A stretch of DNA of 64,000 nucleotides from Voacanga thouarsii (GCA_026120185.1 JANUWF010001220.1:1240001-1304000); one strand, 5' to 3'. Numbered from the stretch's first letter, positions 33,614 to 46,513 are shown. The notes: generated by a model not told the origin, from the letters alone. A program made the numbers and translations.

Positions 33614-35459
33614 TGTTGGAATGTTTTCCTTCTTAGTCTAGGTTTCTGAGTAATTTTCACTTGTATTAATAAAAATATTTTTCTTAGAATTTGTTTGTGA
33701 AATCTTCTTTATATTTGTACACGATTTTATTAGAAAAGACCCATTATGTTTAAGTAAATGGTTCCTGTGAATGGAGGTCTTACACAGTAAGGTATGAACC
33801 ATGTGATACTTAACACATAAATTACTATTTATAACTGAATGATGAGAATGAGAATTTTATTATAGCAAGGTTATTGTGTTATGAATTCTAAATAGGGAAT
33901 GGCTTGCCTTTAGCCAATAAGTAGTCTTTTCATTTCATAACACAAGTGTCTTTCAAATACATAGAACATGACCTGTAGTAGTGGTTTTTAAAAGTACTAT
34001 GTGATACAAACTTAGATTACTACTACTACAGTGTGGACTTGTACTCTACAACTTGAATATAAGTTGGTGGTATGATGAAGCTGAATGCGTATATTTTGAT
34101 ATACTATAGTTGAGATTCTTGAGAAGAACCAATATACTTGTACATTGGGTATATATGACTGGTTAGTCAAGACAGATTTGTACAAGATAGTGTCTACACA
34201 ACATTGCCCTTTGTGGTTGTCCGAATGATCTAATTATCCATGGCCTTCAAGAACATGACTTGGATATGAGCTTTAGGATAACTCCCTTAGAAAACAAAAA
34301 TATTCCAAGAAGTCGTGAATCATTAGACTAGAAACCTAATGATAGTAGATGCCTTTTAGAAAGGTGTTAGTACACTATTTCCTCTCTAAATGAACGGCGA
34401 TGTGTAGAGGGGTATTTTAGTTATTTTACCTGTAGGTCGAAAACATAGCTAATACAACATTGTCCTTGGGGTTAATATTTCCTTATGGTGATATTAAAAA
34501 ATATTTAAAATATAAAATACAGCTATTAATATAGTAAGATTATTTTGGTCAATTTAGTAGCCAATGCGATGTGTCTTTTTTATCCTCAAAATAGCCCATA
34601 AGTCTTAATTATTTTAGATAGAAGAAATGGTCATAATAAAAAAGATTTTATTTTATTCAGAAAGTCTAAATTATTTTTGGATTAGAATAAAATAAAAGAA
34701 TGAGAGAAATTAATTTTATTATCTAGTTAATTAATTAATTAATTATTTGGGGCCTAAGCCCAGATTGAATAATTAGGAAAATTAACCTGGACTTAAACTA
34801 GTTAATAAAAGGCTTAAATAAGATTAGTTTATTTGGACTCATTAATTATTTATTGAATTATTTTAATCGGCCCAGAAAATAAATAATTAATGGTTATTAT
34901 TTTTGGGCTCATTGGGTCCAAGAAAAATAATAATTAATTTTGGCTCAATAGCCTGAACTAAAAGGTTATTTTTATTCACGGAACAGAGGATTTAAGGCTT
35001 AGCCAAATCTTTTCTGTTTATAGCCTTCAGGAGTTTTAAAATATCAAAATCCCGGTGTTTTGGTTATCTAGTATTGTGAATAGTCGGGTGCTATTCTTTC
35101 TTCACAGTAGACATACGAACAACTCAGGCTTCACTCCCCCCCCTCTCTCTCTCTCTCATTTAATCTTCTTCCTTTTTGTTCTTGATTTTGCTAATCAATA
35201 GCAAGGAATCAAGAAGTGCCTTTCCTCGCTTAAATTGTCTCACCAACTAGATTTGGCGGTGGAATATTCTGAGAAGCAAAGAGTTTCGCGTTCATGCCAC
35301 AGAAGAGTAGACGCCTCATTGGTTTTGATCCACAGACATCTTCCCATTGTGAGAAAGGAGTCCCAGTAGCTGGTTCTCTGCTGTGTTCTTTAAGTTTTAC
35401 CGTTGGTTTTCTATTTTTTTATCTGTGCATGCATGGCTTCCTCTGGTTTATTAGTTTCA
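33614..35459 (+). mobile_element. solo LTR B1
   Basis: This 1846-bp insertion starts TGTTGGAATG and ends GTTTCA, and it splits the G LTR. The flanks AAGGG (33609-33613) and AGGGG (35460-35464) match at four of five bases. It aligns with 62884 onwards. It has no coding domain. A CT microsatellite lies at 35140-35157. The orientation and the LTR nature are inferred from TG...CA and the target duplication. Confidence 0.65.
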
Positions 35460-37100
35460 AGGGGAAGTGCTTGAGACTACAGGTTTAGGTAATTTGTGTT
35501 CCCTTATATTTCTGTCAAGGCTTAATTGGTATCTAGGGTTCTTGATTTTGAGATTCTGATTTGGAAAAATTGTGAATCTAATGATTCTAATAGGGTACTG
35601 ATAACTGGGATTGTAGGGGAAAAAAGGAATTAGAAGTGATAAGAGTAGTCTGTGATTCAGTGTTTCTGGTAAGGGATTTTGACTTATCTGCGCTTTTAAT
35701 TCTTAACCGGTGTTTTACTAAATTTTCTTTCTATTTTGAGATTCTAAAATTATATTTGTATAAATGAGGATTGAGCATGGTGAATAGATTATTTCAGTGA
35801 ATGAGTTATTATACTAATATGTATGGTCTATGAGTTAAATGATTTTTTTGTTCTGGCACTGTTCTAATTTCTGATTCCATTCTGTTTGATGTTTAGGGCA
35901 TAGAATTGGTAGGGATGATCTTATTCTATTCTGTGTACTGGCCCTAGGCTAGGGGGATATAATACCAAGTCCACCTATTCTGTGTACTGGCCATTCTCTT
36001 AACGGAATACAATGGTCAAGGGACTGATATTAGTTAAGCCAAACTCAGTCCCCAAGTATGAATTATCTTCTTGAATTAAGCCATGTTTAAGTATGTATCA
36101 TGTATGTTTAAATGGTTTTGTGCACAAAATGGTGTTTTTCCTTGATAAAGTGGATGGTTAGATTGGTTTTTAGGGTTGAGAGGTTGCAGGTTGGCTTTCT
36201 GTACTCTGAGAAAATTGCACTTGCGTAGCCTAGAGCTCAGCCTGCACTAGCTCCCCTGGCCCCTCTCTTCTTGGCCTCGCCGAGGCGGCACCCGGTGCCG
36301 CTGCGCTTGCCCACCTGACGCCGGCCGTCCACTGTTCGATGTCGGCCCTGGTTTTCTTCTGTATGGGCTATGGTTTGTCCCCTTACCTGATTTGTCATTA
36401 TTTTCATTGATTAACAACACTAGTTCAGTATTCAAGTGTTGGTTATGCATTATTCGATTCAGTATTGAATAAACTAAGGAATTCATTGTTCTCTTTTTCC
36501 CTCATCTTGTTTCTTTGTGTGATAATCCGGGATCTTCTTAAGGTGGTACACACATTTTTTGATTCCCTTTAGAACTATGATTCTCTGATTTTTGACCTAG
36601 AATCCTAATATTTTGTTGTACCGACCTCTATTGTGAGTTAAATGTGAGAATTTTCTTGAGCTCGGACCGCAACTATCCCTCTAACCATGACAAATTACAA
36701 ATTTCTACTGAAAGGCTAAGTGCTTTGTGAATCTATTGCTTATGTAACTTACTCAATCCTAGTTAAGTCATGTTTTCCTTACTGAACTAGTGAGCTCACC
36801 CTTTATCTATTATTTCAGGTTCTCAGTTGGAAGAGGAAGAGTTAGATGAGTGGTTCGAGGAGGACCTAGAGTAGTTTTCTGAAGAGCTTATGTAATATAC
36901 TATTTATGTTAGATTTGTACGGATGACAATTAAAGTTTTAGTGTTTGTTTGAATAGTACAAGTTTATTGAATTTTGTTTTCCATTGTGTTTTTGTTAATG
37001 GCATTTGGATTATTTTAGTTTGTTTTGTCTGTTTCTGGTTCCAAATTCGGTATTCCATTTTGTGATACTGCCATGTCATCCTCGGGTTCGGGACATGACA

Positions 37101-40100
37101 TTTAGGGGGTCGAGCAGAGCGGGGCCGGCAACGAGCGTGCCTGCCCCACCCGGCGTCTGCCCTCTTCTGTTAGATGGCGGCGCCAATTTTCTTCTGTACG
37201 GGCGATGGTTTGTCCTCTTGCCTGATTTATCATTATTTCTATTAAATCAACAACACCGGTTTAGTATTTAGGTATTGGTTATGCATTATTGAATTCAGTA
37301 TTGAGTAAAAGTTAGGAATTCATTGTTCTTCTTTGTAACACCCCAAATATCTTTGAATGCCGCAGTGGACCAGCTCGGGTGGGATGTCGCCCCGTCTGAT
37401 CTCTCAGACTAGGGGTCTTTGTAATGATATAAACTTAAAGCAAGTAAGTACAAGTCGAAGCTTAAATAAATACATAAAACATACTCTTTCATTACAAATA
37501 TGCGAGTTCTGATAGATACATCATCAGGGTTCCCAAAATACACAAGACAAAATAGCTCCAACATCCATGTGCAATGATCATGCTAAAAGATTTACTAACT
37601 AGCCCTAAATGGCAAAGTCCGGGTAGTACCGTCGCTAGTCTTCAGCTTTAATCCCTAAAAAAAATATAAGACAAACATATGTGTGAGTGGTATACTCAGT
37701 GAGTCCCGTGTGTGCTAGTGTTATGCGCAGAAGAGAAAGGAATTTATTTAATTTCTTTATTAAAATAAGTTCTATGATAGGGAAATAGCAGTAATTGATA
37801 GTTTTAAGATCAATTTATCACATACTTTTGAAAAATAATGATTTCCAAACACATGGCCCCCAATTCAATAAATGCGGATTCTTCCCCACTTGGAAGTGCG
37901 ACCTGCATGCAAAATTCGAGGAACTTTGCCTTCAGCTACACGGTCTCTTGTGCCAGGGACTGCGCCTTACAGCACGTCACCCGTGATATGCCGGAAGGGT
38001 GAGCAGCGTACATATGTACCTTATCGTGCACTTACGGATCTTTTACTTGCCACCATAAGCCAAGGGTCCCAATCCTGATGTCAATCACCATCGAAGTGGC
38101 AAGGGATTGAACACACCGAGTGTCCCCGCTCGGTATCATGTGAACAATCTACCATCACAATCACTAGGTAATTGCCGGGCTCACAACGGCTAGCCAGGGA
38201 CGGCTAATTCCATTGTCCTGCCGCCCCGTTCGGAGTAAAATAAGCCCAATAACTGGACCGGGTTATTTGGGTTCATCTATCTCTAACGAGGGCTAGTACA
38301 AAGGTTAAAGCCCTTGCTAAGTACTCAACGCAATAACATCAACCCTATCTGACTGATCAGGCCAGATGATCATCTAATCCCGTAGGATTTTCAAATCAAA
38401 ACATTTCTTATTGTCTGGGGCCGTACTTGACCACAAAAATCATTTTCCAAGGGTATTTGGGTCATTTCACCCATGCCAGATTCCAAAAGACTTTTTGAGG
38501 GTATTCGGTCATTTTACCCTTACTCGATTTGAAAAATGTTCACAAAAGTTCCAATAAGGAAAATTCGGCCATTTACCAAATACCCGAGTTCCAAAAATTT
38601 CATAAAAAATTCCCATAAGGATATCTGGATCAGTGTCCAAATACCTGATTTTAAAGTTTATCATTTTCCGAAAATCTCAAATATTTAATCCAAAATGACT
38701 AAATTCACATAATTCGGGTTTTAATCATCCAATAAGGTTTTCGAACCAATTATGAAATTCATTCAAGTCGAAATAGCATAAACATAAGTCTTGCTCATGT
38801 ATTCCGTAAACACATTTAAGCATTTCCAAAACGGTATCAAACATGTCATTTTATGGAAAATTAAAGCACGCTAGCCTTTAAAAGTTTTTAGAAATCATAG
38901 GGACTCACCTTGTATATTAGGCCGAAGTTGCACTCGAGTATAGCCCTAGAAGGGGTTTCCTTGACTTGATTCACCTACATCATTAGTACATTTCCTTATT
39001 ATTACTTAATAGATTCAAATACCTAATGGTTTAAATAAGGTTTCTATAATTTTTCTTAAAGAAATAAATGGGTTAGTGCCTTGGATGGTTTTTCTAGTTT
39101 TACAGCTTTACCACCCTTCACCATTTTTCACACAATTTATTCAATATAGGTCCAAATAGGGTGAGGCTACTTCCATAGTATCCCTAAGATATCCCTCTAT
39201 CAATTCCAGGTCATAAGTCCTGCAAATTCCATCCCATTTGGTACAGTTTTCCAGATAAGTTCACTGCTCCGGGTTTTGGGATCCAGATTTGTCATCTTCC
39301 AGTGTTTTGTGCGTATCTCCTTCAATACAAGTCCAAATGAGGTGAAACTACTTCTAAAATACTCCTAGGACATCTTTCTATCAACTTCAGGTCATAGAGT
39401 ATTCAAATATCTCTCCATTTCATTCAGTTTTTTAGCTAAACTTACTGTTCCGAGTTGAAGGTTCAAACTACAGTTTAGAAGCTCAACTTGCTGTAATTTA
39501 TTTCTATGGTTTCTTCAACATACCCTACCATATTTAAACTCTTCAATACATCATTTATCCTCCCAACATCAGTATTCCAACAGGTTTTCATGCTCAGCAC
39601 TTTTCTTTAGTTCAAACAAATGAGTTATACCAAGTTCACCAAACCAGTAAATTTTGGAAGATTACATTATTCTCGCTATTTTCTGATTTCGTAGCCATCT
39701 AAGCTCACATCACATGATCCAAATCCTTCCTAACTAGTCTAGGACATGCTTTGGATTATTTATGTTCAAATTCCAGCAAATCATCACTCCAAAATTGCGG
39801 TAAATAAACTGAAAATCATGTCTACTTCATCACTCATCCAACCGGTTAATCAACCATCACCAAAATCAACATATTTTCATCACTTAACTTTATATGCGGC
39901 TAGCCTCCAACCTCTAGTACCATTTTATTAGCTTTGAAGAATGATCTCTTACCTTTCAAAGATGAAGACAAGCTGTAACTCTCCCTCATTTTCTTCCTTT
40001 TCCTTTCTTTCTCCTTGCTGCCGGTTTCCTCTCCTTCCTCCTTGCTGCCGAAAGTCTCTCTCCCTCTCTCTCTCTCTCCCTTAGTCTCTCTTTTTCTTAT

Positions 40101-41417
40101 TTTTCTTCTTCTTTTCACTTTTCTGGTTTTTCTTCTTCTCCTTCCAGCTTTGCCCGAAATTTTTCTCCTCCTCACTCCTATTTATATAGCTCAACTTCTT
40201 GGTCTTGATTTGGTCTTAATAAAATGACTTAGGGTGAGTTGGCATTTCTAGAAGCTTTTAGACCTTTATAGAACTTAAAAGAAGATTGTGGAACTGTGTA
40301 GAAGCTTATAGAACTCCCTAGAAGTCTCAAGACTAATGTACTTGCTAACCTTGCCCTAATCTAGTTTAGCTTAACTAAGCTTGATTAAAGAAAGTCTAAG
40401 AATAGCTAATCTTAGTCAAATATGTCAAGCTTGTGGGCCCTTCATTTACTTCTTATGGGCCCCTAAAATATCTTAGTATATGATAGAATATAATTAAGAT
40501 ATTTATAGTATTAGTTATTGTATATATATATATATATATACATATATAAATAATAATAGTAAGAATAATATGATAATTCAATAAAGTTATTAAATTTAAT
40601 AATACTATAATTTAATATTACTAAGAGATTTTGGTATGACATAATAAATATAAAATAATCGCAAGGGTTATAGAATAATGGTGATAATGAAATGAAATGA
40701 AATAAAATATATACTCATATATATAAAATAATAGTGAAAATAATATTAGTAATATTATTTTAAACAAGTCTACCCTACGTAAATCCTTTATATATATGGC
40801 GGGTTATTACATTCTTTTCCTTCTTATTTTTTTGTGTGATATTTCGATATCTTCTTAAGGTGGTACACAACCTTTCTGATTCCTTTCAGAACTTTGATTC
40901 TCTGACTTTTGACCAAGAATCCTAATGTTTTATTGTACTAACCTCTGTTGTGAGTTAGATATGAGAATTTCCTTGAGCTCGGACCACAACCATCCCCCTA
41001 ACCATGACAAATTACAAATTTATGCTGAAAGGCTAAGTGCTTCGCGAATCTATTACTTATGTAGCTTGCTCAATCCCAGTTAAGTCATGTTTTTCTTACT
41101 GAGTTAGTGGCCTCACCCATTATCTATTATTTTAGGTTCTCAGTTGGAAGAAGAAGAGTTAGACGAGTGGTTCAAGGAGGACCTAGAGTAATTTTTCTGA
41201 AGAGCTTATGTAATATACTATTCATGTTAGATTTGTACTGATGACAATTGAAGTTTTAGCATTTGTTGGAACAGTACAAGTTTATTGTATTTTGTTTTTC
41301 ATTGTGTTTTAGTAAATGGCATTTGGGTTATTTTAGTTTGTTTGTCTGTTTCTTGTTCTGGGTTCGGTATTCCATTTTGGGATACTACCATGTCATCCTC
41401 GGGTTCGGGGTGTGACA
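37101..41417 (+). mobile_element. partial extra G LTR (interrupted by a chromovirus solo LTR)
   Basis: Immediately after the complete G LTR a second G LTR begins in mid-sequence in its CG-rich island (GGGGCCGGCAACGAGCG, GGCGGCGCC at 37176) and runs to the LTR end GGGTGTGACA at 41417. It is followed by the AAATC target copy. Its pieces are 37101-37333 and 40817-41417. The junction at 37100/37101 has no target duplication and marks a rearrangement. Confidence 0.75.
37334..40811 (-). mobile_element. 3.5-kb solo LTR of a second chromovirus-like family
   Basis: It is bounded by TGTAACACCCC (37334) and GGGTTATTACA (40811), with perfect TTCTT duplications on both sides (37329-37333, 40812-40816). 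The minus orientation is preferred because the minus strand has a TATATAAATAGG box near 40174-40185 followed by a purine-rich leader, and then ends GGGGTGTTACA as in Tekay-type LTRs. The arginine/lysine-rich ORF at 39900-40175 is that purine-rich leader and not a gene. A TA run occurs near 40521. Length and ends fit Tekay/Del LTRs. Confidence 0.8.
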
Positions 41418-41520
41418 AAATCCTTTATACTTTGAATTTTCCCAAGGTGTCATGAAGTGTAATTTAAGTTTCCATCATTCTTCTTGAGCTTTGTTAGGTG
41501 GCTTGGATAGATTTCTATTA
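41418..41520 (-). mobile_element. element H: 3' LTR, proximal part
   Basis: This is the start of the H 3' LTR on the minus strand (TAATAGAAATCCATCC...; CGATAGGAATCCATT... in the 5' LTR). It includes AAATC (41418-41422), the right copy of the G target duplication. It joins 14075 when G is removed. Confidence 0.8.
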
Positions 41521-41537
41521 TATCCCTCTTCTTGGTG
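41521..41537 (-). promoter_or_regulatory. polypurine tract of element H
   Basis: On the minus strand CACCAAGAAGAGGGATA precedes the 3' LTR start. The same tract is seen in the duplicate at 19265-19281. Confidence 0.6.
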
Positions 41538-42582
41538 CGAATTCGTCATTGAATAAGTACATACATAAGATCTCAAACAAGAATTATGTTGTGAAGACAA
41601 AAATATTGGTTTGTGTTCTCCCACATACAACTCATTTTTCCTCTTATCTTCACTCTCCTTTTTTGTAGCTTCTTCCTTATTGTTTTCATTTTGTAAGCAC
41701 ACCATTTTATCTCCCTTCTCTTTCTTTTTATTTTTCTCTTCTTTTGCACCCTGTTGTTTTGAATTCTCCTTTAGCTCTCCTTCTTTTCTCTCTTATTTTT
41801 GTATCTTTCTTAATTTTTTTCTCTTGTAGTCTTCTTCTCTCATGATGTTTTGATCTTTGAGTACCTCACTAGAAGGTAATAGAAGTAGAGTAATTTTTCT
41901 TTCCATCTTTTTTCAAGGTGTATTTTTTCTCTTTCTCTTTATGTTCCACATCTTTATCAAACATCCATGACCTTCCCAACAAAATATGCCCGACTTGCAT
42001 TAGAAACACATCACATAGTACTACATCTTTATAGACTCCTATATCAAACTCAACCTTAACTTGCTTGTTAACATTTACTTCACCACAATCACTCAATTAA
42101 TGAAGTTTATCTGGTTTAGGATATCATATGATTTCAAATTCCAAGTCCTCCATTAAGGAGACACTTATCACATTTGTGCAACTTTCTCTATCCATTATTA
42201 CACTACATAGATTTTGTTACCTAAGATACCTAGTGTAAAAGATATTGATCCTTTCTAAATTCTCAACAATATTTGTACTCTTAATCTTTCTAGCAACACC
42301 AATTAATGGAAAACATTTTCAACCTCAAGCCTTTGTTCATTACCCTCTTTCTTTCTAGGCTTTGGCGTTATCGTTAATGACTACTTTGGCGTCCTATTTT
42401 TTTTTTTTTTGCTTGGTGAATTTTGAAATATAGGATTGATATGTATGGTCTTTCTAGGGTAGATCCTTCTTCTTACACCCCTCAAATTTTTGCTTTCATG
42501 TTTTCCTTTACCTAATCTCAAACCCTTCCTTCCTCTTCTATTCATCGGAATTTTTTGATAGCCCCCCATATATTGTTCTTCC
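41538..42582 (-). pseudogene. element H: gag C-terminus, protease and charged tail
   Basis: From high to low: an Arg/Lys-rich gag segment (42569-42381; GGYQKIPMNRRGRKG), then the protease active-site region with MDRESCTN where relatives have DGGS (about 42200), SDCGEVNVNKQVKVEFDIG and ILLGRSWMFDKDVEH (42096-41869). A long Lys/Glu-rich tail follows (41860-41540). In full-length relatives of this lineage such a tail leads into reverse transcriptase. Here it runs into the polypurine tract and LTR with no RT, RNase H or integrase. The catalytic Asp is kept but the following Gly residues are lost. Confidence 0.75.
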
Positions 42583-42587
42583 TAACT

Positions 42588-43760
42588 AAAAACCTTAGAG
42601 GGGGGGGGTGAATAAGTTTTTTGGCAAACTAAAATTTTTTGAATCGTCTTATATGCAGAACAACAATGATCATCAAGATTCTTGAACCAACTTTATGGTA
42701 ACAAAGAAAGCTATCCAAGAACTCTTTGATTTATATATTCAGATTTAGACCAGAAATGAAAATGCAATTCAGTAATAAAAGAGATGAGACACGGTATGTA
42801 TAGTGGTTCAATCTTGCAAGATCTATGTCCACTATCTTAAGCTCACATTTAAAAGATTTTCAACCAGATTTTATTTACTCCACTTAATGAAATCAAACAA
42901 TACCACATAAAAGAGAGGATCACCACACTAGGTTTTCTAAAACCTCTCAAACAACCAATCACAACAAGGTTCACCCCAATTGGGTTTTACACCACAACAT
43001 TGTACTACAATAAAGATTGAATATCAATAAAATAGTAAAGAGCTCACTTATTTGAGCAGATGTTCACTAAGATATAAAGCACAAATACTTTTACCTTTGA
43101 CAAGATATGAATTCACTTTGAAGCTTTTTGATAAAAGGAGATTTTGAAAACGTTGAGCAATAGTGTTTCTTAGAAGAATGTTTCAAAAATCTTATATCTA
43201 ATCTTGCTTAGAGGCTATTTATAGAGCCAAAAAGTGAAGTGTTAACGGCTATAAAAAAATGGCTCTAATTTTTTGTTAAAATTATTCATATTTTGGACTC
43301 AAGTTTTGGACGACGATGCATCTAAAAGGTAAGTCCAAAATGATACTTTTTTAGGTAGAAATATTTCAACACAGTTTACAGGATTTTGGACGAATATTTT
43401 GGATCCAAACTACTCAATCCAAAAATTCTGAGATTTTTAAAACTTTGAAATCTTCTCCTTTGTGTGCTTCAAGGTAAAATTAATTGAATCAAAAGGTAAA
43501 GAGACATAGAAATTAATAGAAATACCTTAATAACACTTCCTAGTCTAAATTTATTCATATAAAGACTTCTTGGTATGCAACTCCATATATTTTGATCTTC
43601 TATACTTGAATTCAATCACGAAAGAGTTGCCAAACAATCATATCAGAATGCCTTAGAAGAATAAATATCAAACATGTCCTATCACAATAGATTACATAAG
43701 TTAGTTCATATCAACGTTTGTCATAAGTCAAAATGTAGGAGAAAGCCCTTAGGGCTAACA
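42588..43760 (-). mobile_element. 3' LTR of Copia D
   Basis: The LTR starts TGTTAGCCCTAAGGG (43760) and ends CTAAGGTTTTTA, where the terminal CA is mutated (TTTTTCA in the 5' copy). The minus-strand TATA box CTATAAATA is at 43216-43224, within a GGCT...AGCC inverted repeat. Confidence 0.9.
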
Positions 43761-43773
43761 ATCTCCCCTTTTT
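43761..43773 (-). promoter_or_regulatory. polypurine tract of Copia D
   Basis: AAAAAGGGGAGAT on the minus strand precedes the 3' LTR start TGTTAGCC. Confidence 0.85.
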
Positions 43774-45074
43774 GAGTGATGACAAACATAAAAAAAAAAT
43801 GCTATGTATTGAGTGAACATGTTGATCGAGGGAGATGTAAATAAATTTTTATTAAAAATGCAATATCTCATTATAGGTCTCAAAGAGAGCTTATAAGAAG
43901 GATGATTTTAAAGCATTAGCTTGTAAGCATAACTCAATGAGCCTAAAGCCTTTCCTACCTCCATATGAATATTCAAAATTATTTGATAAAGAAGAGATAG
44001 TAGGCAAGTCATATGATAAGATGCTCCTCCTTAATATTTGCTTATATGAACATTTCAAAATAAGAGAGAAAAATAGAAATCAACATTTGTACGTCCAAAA
44101 CGTATGTCCAAAATAGTTGTGCAAGTATGTATGAAATATATTTTAGATATGGGTTTTGGATGTCCAAAAGGTATGTTCTCAATTCAGTATGAGTTCAAAG
44201 AATTGTTTGGATCAAGAAAAACATGAGTCCAAAACTCCCCCTGACACAATGCGCTTAAATAATGGATTTTCCAATCTTTCAAAGAATGTTCAAACAATCC
44301 ATTTGACTGAATTTTGATTTCGTCACAGAATCATAGCCATATTTAGTCTCAAAGATACCTTAGTCATAAATTATCCCAATAATCCAAGTAGAAACTTTCA
44401 ATCATTTGTCAATAGTTATATCTAGTAAATCAAATAGTTTCCAGAATAGTATCATATTAGATTACTTTCAATCATTTGTCAATAATTATATCCAGTGAAT
44501 CAAACAATTTCCAGAATAGTATCATATCAGCTTACTTTTAATCATTTGTTAATAATTATATCCAGTGAATCAAACAGCTTCCAGAATAATATCATATCAG
44601 ATTATATCATCCTACTATCAATTAATATCACAAGTCATTCATGCAGTCAAATTTCCATATATCAGTCATTCATACAGTCAATAGCCTAATCTTTTCTCCA
44701 TATATCAGTCATTCATACAGTCAATCTTTTCTCCCCATTTGTCATTAATAAAAAAAGAAGAATATCAGAAAGAGAGTAGAAAATAATATGCATAACATAG
44801 ATAGATAGGAAATAGGCATAATGTAAGGAATATGCTGAAAATAAACAATTATCCCGAAGCAGAAACAATTATCCCAAAGCATAATCTAAAAACAGAAAAG
44901 TAAATTGTTCAAATTTTCAAAAAGTAAATTGTTCGAGAGATGTCATCTGAAGATCATTCTGTCCAACAGATCTGCCTAGGAGATGGTAATGGTTTCAGCC
45001 TTCGAACTAGCACCCTTCTTAGAGTGTTGTCCTGCAATTCTGTTGGATTTTCTTTTTACCACAACGTGCTTCTG
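43774..45074 (-). other. 3' non-coding region of Copia D
   Basis: This lies between the env-like ORF and the polypurine tract. It contains direct repeats of about 75 bp near 44395-44600 (three copies of the block TCATTTGTCAATA...CCAGTGAATCAAA...TTCCAGAATA...) and short repeats of CATATATCAGTCATTCATACAGTCAAT near 44655-44725. No coding match. Confidence 0.65.
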
Positions 45075-46513
45075 TCACTTGCTAGATGATTTTGGTTTAG
45101 GGGAAGCAGAAGTTGCTACTGTTTCCTTAATTGGAGATGGTTTCTGAGCAGGTTCAGGAGCATGTTCTTTCTCCGCAACAGGCAGATCAGATTCTTCCTC
45201 CAAGACAGGTTCGTCCTTTTCTTGAGTAGATAAGGTTGGGGAAGATATTAGTGCATTAGTTTTTGCAGACATTTCAACTATAGATATTTTGGTTCCCAGA
45301 CTATGAAGTTCAGAGTTGAGAAGATCCAATTTCACAGCTAGAGAGCTAATGGCATCCAGTATTCTCTCGGATATGCCTGCAACTTTTTCTTTCCCTTTGG
45401 CAGAAGATTCTGCCAGAGGATCATCATCAATTTTTTTTTTTTGGTTCCTGCACTAAGAACAGACTTTCCTTTATCTTTGATTTTCATCAAATTTTCTCTT
45501 TCCTTTCCCACAGTGTTTCTCAGTAGTTTCCATTTATTATTTACCCTTACATAAACCATGCTTCTAAAGGAATCAAAGTTGTAAACATTTATCTTGGGTG
45601 GATCACTTGGAATAGAATTTAAGTCAACCTGAAAATAAGTAAACTCTTTGGACAATAAATTTTCGTAAGGTAGAGCTTTACTTGAAGTGTTTCTTAACTA
45701 CAACATCAATTTTGTAGTTAAAAATCCAAAGTTTATCTACCTACCCTCTGCTAAGGCCAACATGATTACCATCTGTAGAATGCTTATGGAGGTCTTATGT
45801 CTATAGCTTGGTACCACCATGGTAGACACCATATGGTGTAGAATTCATCCAACCCCATTAAGCCACTTCGTACTTCTGTTTCTAGAGTTTCCAAAGTTCT
45901 TCCCGCCAGTGAAGATTTCCTCAAAATTTTTCAAAATAAAAATATCATTTTCTTCAGGAAATTTATTCAACTCAAAGTACTGAATCCCAACATCCCTCAC
46001 ATCACATATCCTATTTAACAGACGATGATCAAACTCAATGTTTTTACCTTTCACTTTTGACACATACCAACGAATCATGAATCCACCCTCAATTTCTTCA
46101 AGTTGGCCTTTTCTTAAATTAGCATAAAATTCACAGACAAGAAGAATGAATAATTTCTCATCAACAGACAGTAAACTACCCTATCCTATGTGATCAAACA
46201 TATCCAGAACATTTGACAGATTTAGAAAAGCTGAAGGATTAGCACGGTAACCAGAGATAACTGTCCTGTTCCTTGGCACCCAATCATTATAATCAATTTC
46301 TCATTTAGAGTCAATGAAGCAAGGTACCTAATTTTCAAAACTAATTTGTTCCGAAGATGACTTAGGGGAATTGTAGTGAGATGCCGAGAAGTTCGATTGA
46401 GAAGAAACTTCTTTCCCTTTTGCTTTGCTTGAAACCGAACTCTTTTTCTTCATATTTAGAGATGTTTTGTGCCCCTTCTTTGGTTTTTGAACAAAAGATT
46501 TTATCTTTGCCAT
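45075..46513 (-). pseudogene. Copia D env-like / plant-transposon ORF
   Basis: Downstream of RNase H an extra reading frame starts at the ATG at 46513 (MAKIKSFVQKP) with a basic, serine-rich N-terminus. Then comes the conserved block LLVCEFYANLRKG (about 46095-46140), followed by VSKVKGKNIEFDHRLLNRI (46078-45990). Later are FTYFQVDLNSIP (45655) and a proline/glutamate-rich C-terminus (45335-45078). The FYANL...VKGK pattern is typical of the uncharacterised plant transposon protein domain called env-like in SIRE and Athila elements. I see no convincing signal peptide or transmembrane segment. Stops and frameshifts break it. Confidence 0.7.

Larger units (their letters stand above)
24017..37100 (+). 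mobile_element. complete 3' LTR of element G (interrupted by Copia C and B1)
   Basis: The LTR pieces are 24017-24117, 33474-33613 and 35465-37100, together about 1.88 kb, ending GGGACATGACA. They align with the solo LTR at 14076-19161. Copia C (TSD GTGAT) and solo LTR B1 fill the two gaps. A second, partial G LTR follows directly at 37101. Confidence 0.85.

Noticed and set aside
39900..40175. Arg/Lys/Glu-rich 91-codon ORF
   Set aside because: A purine-rich leader just after a TATA box within a solo LTR; low complexity, no family.
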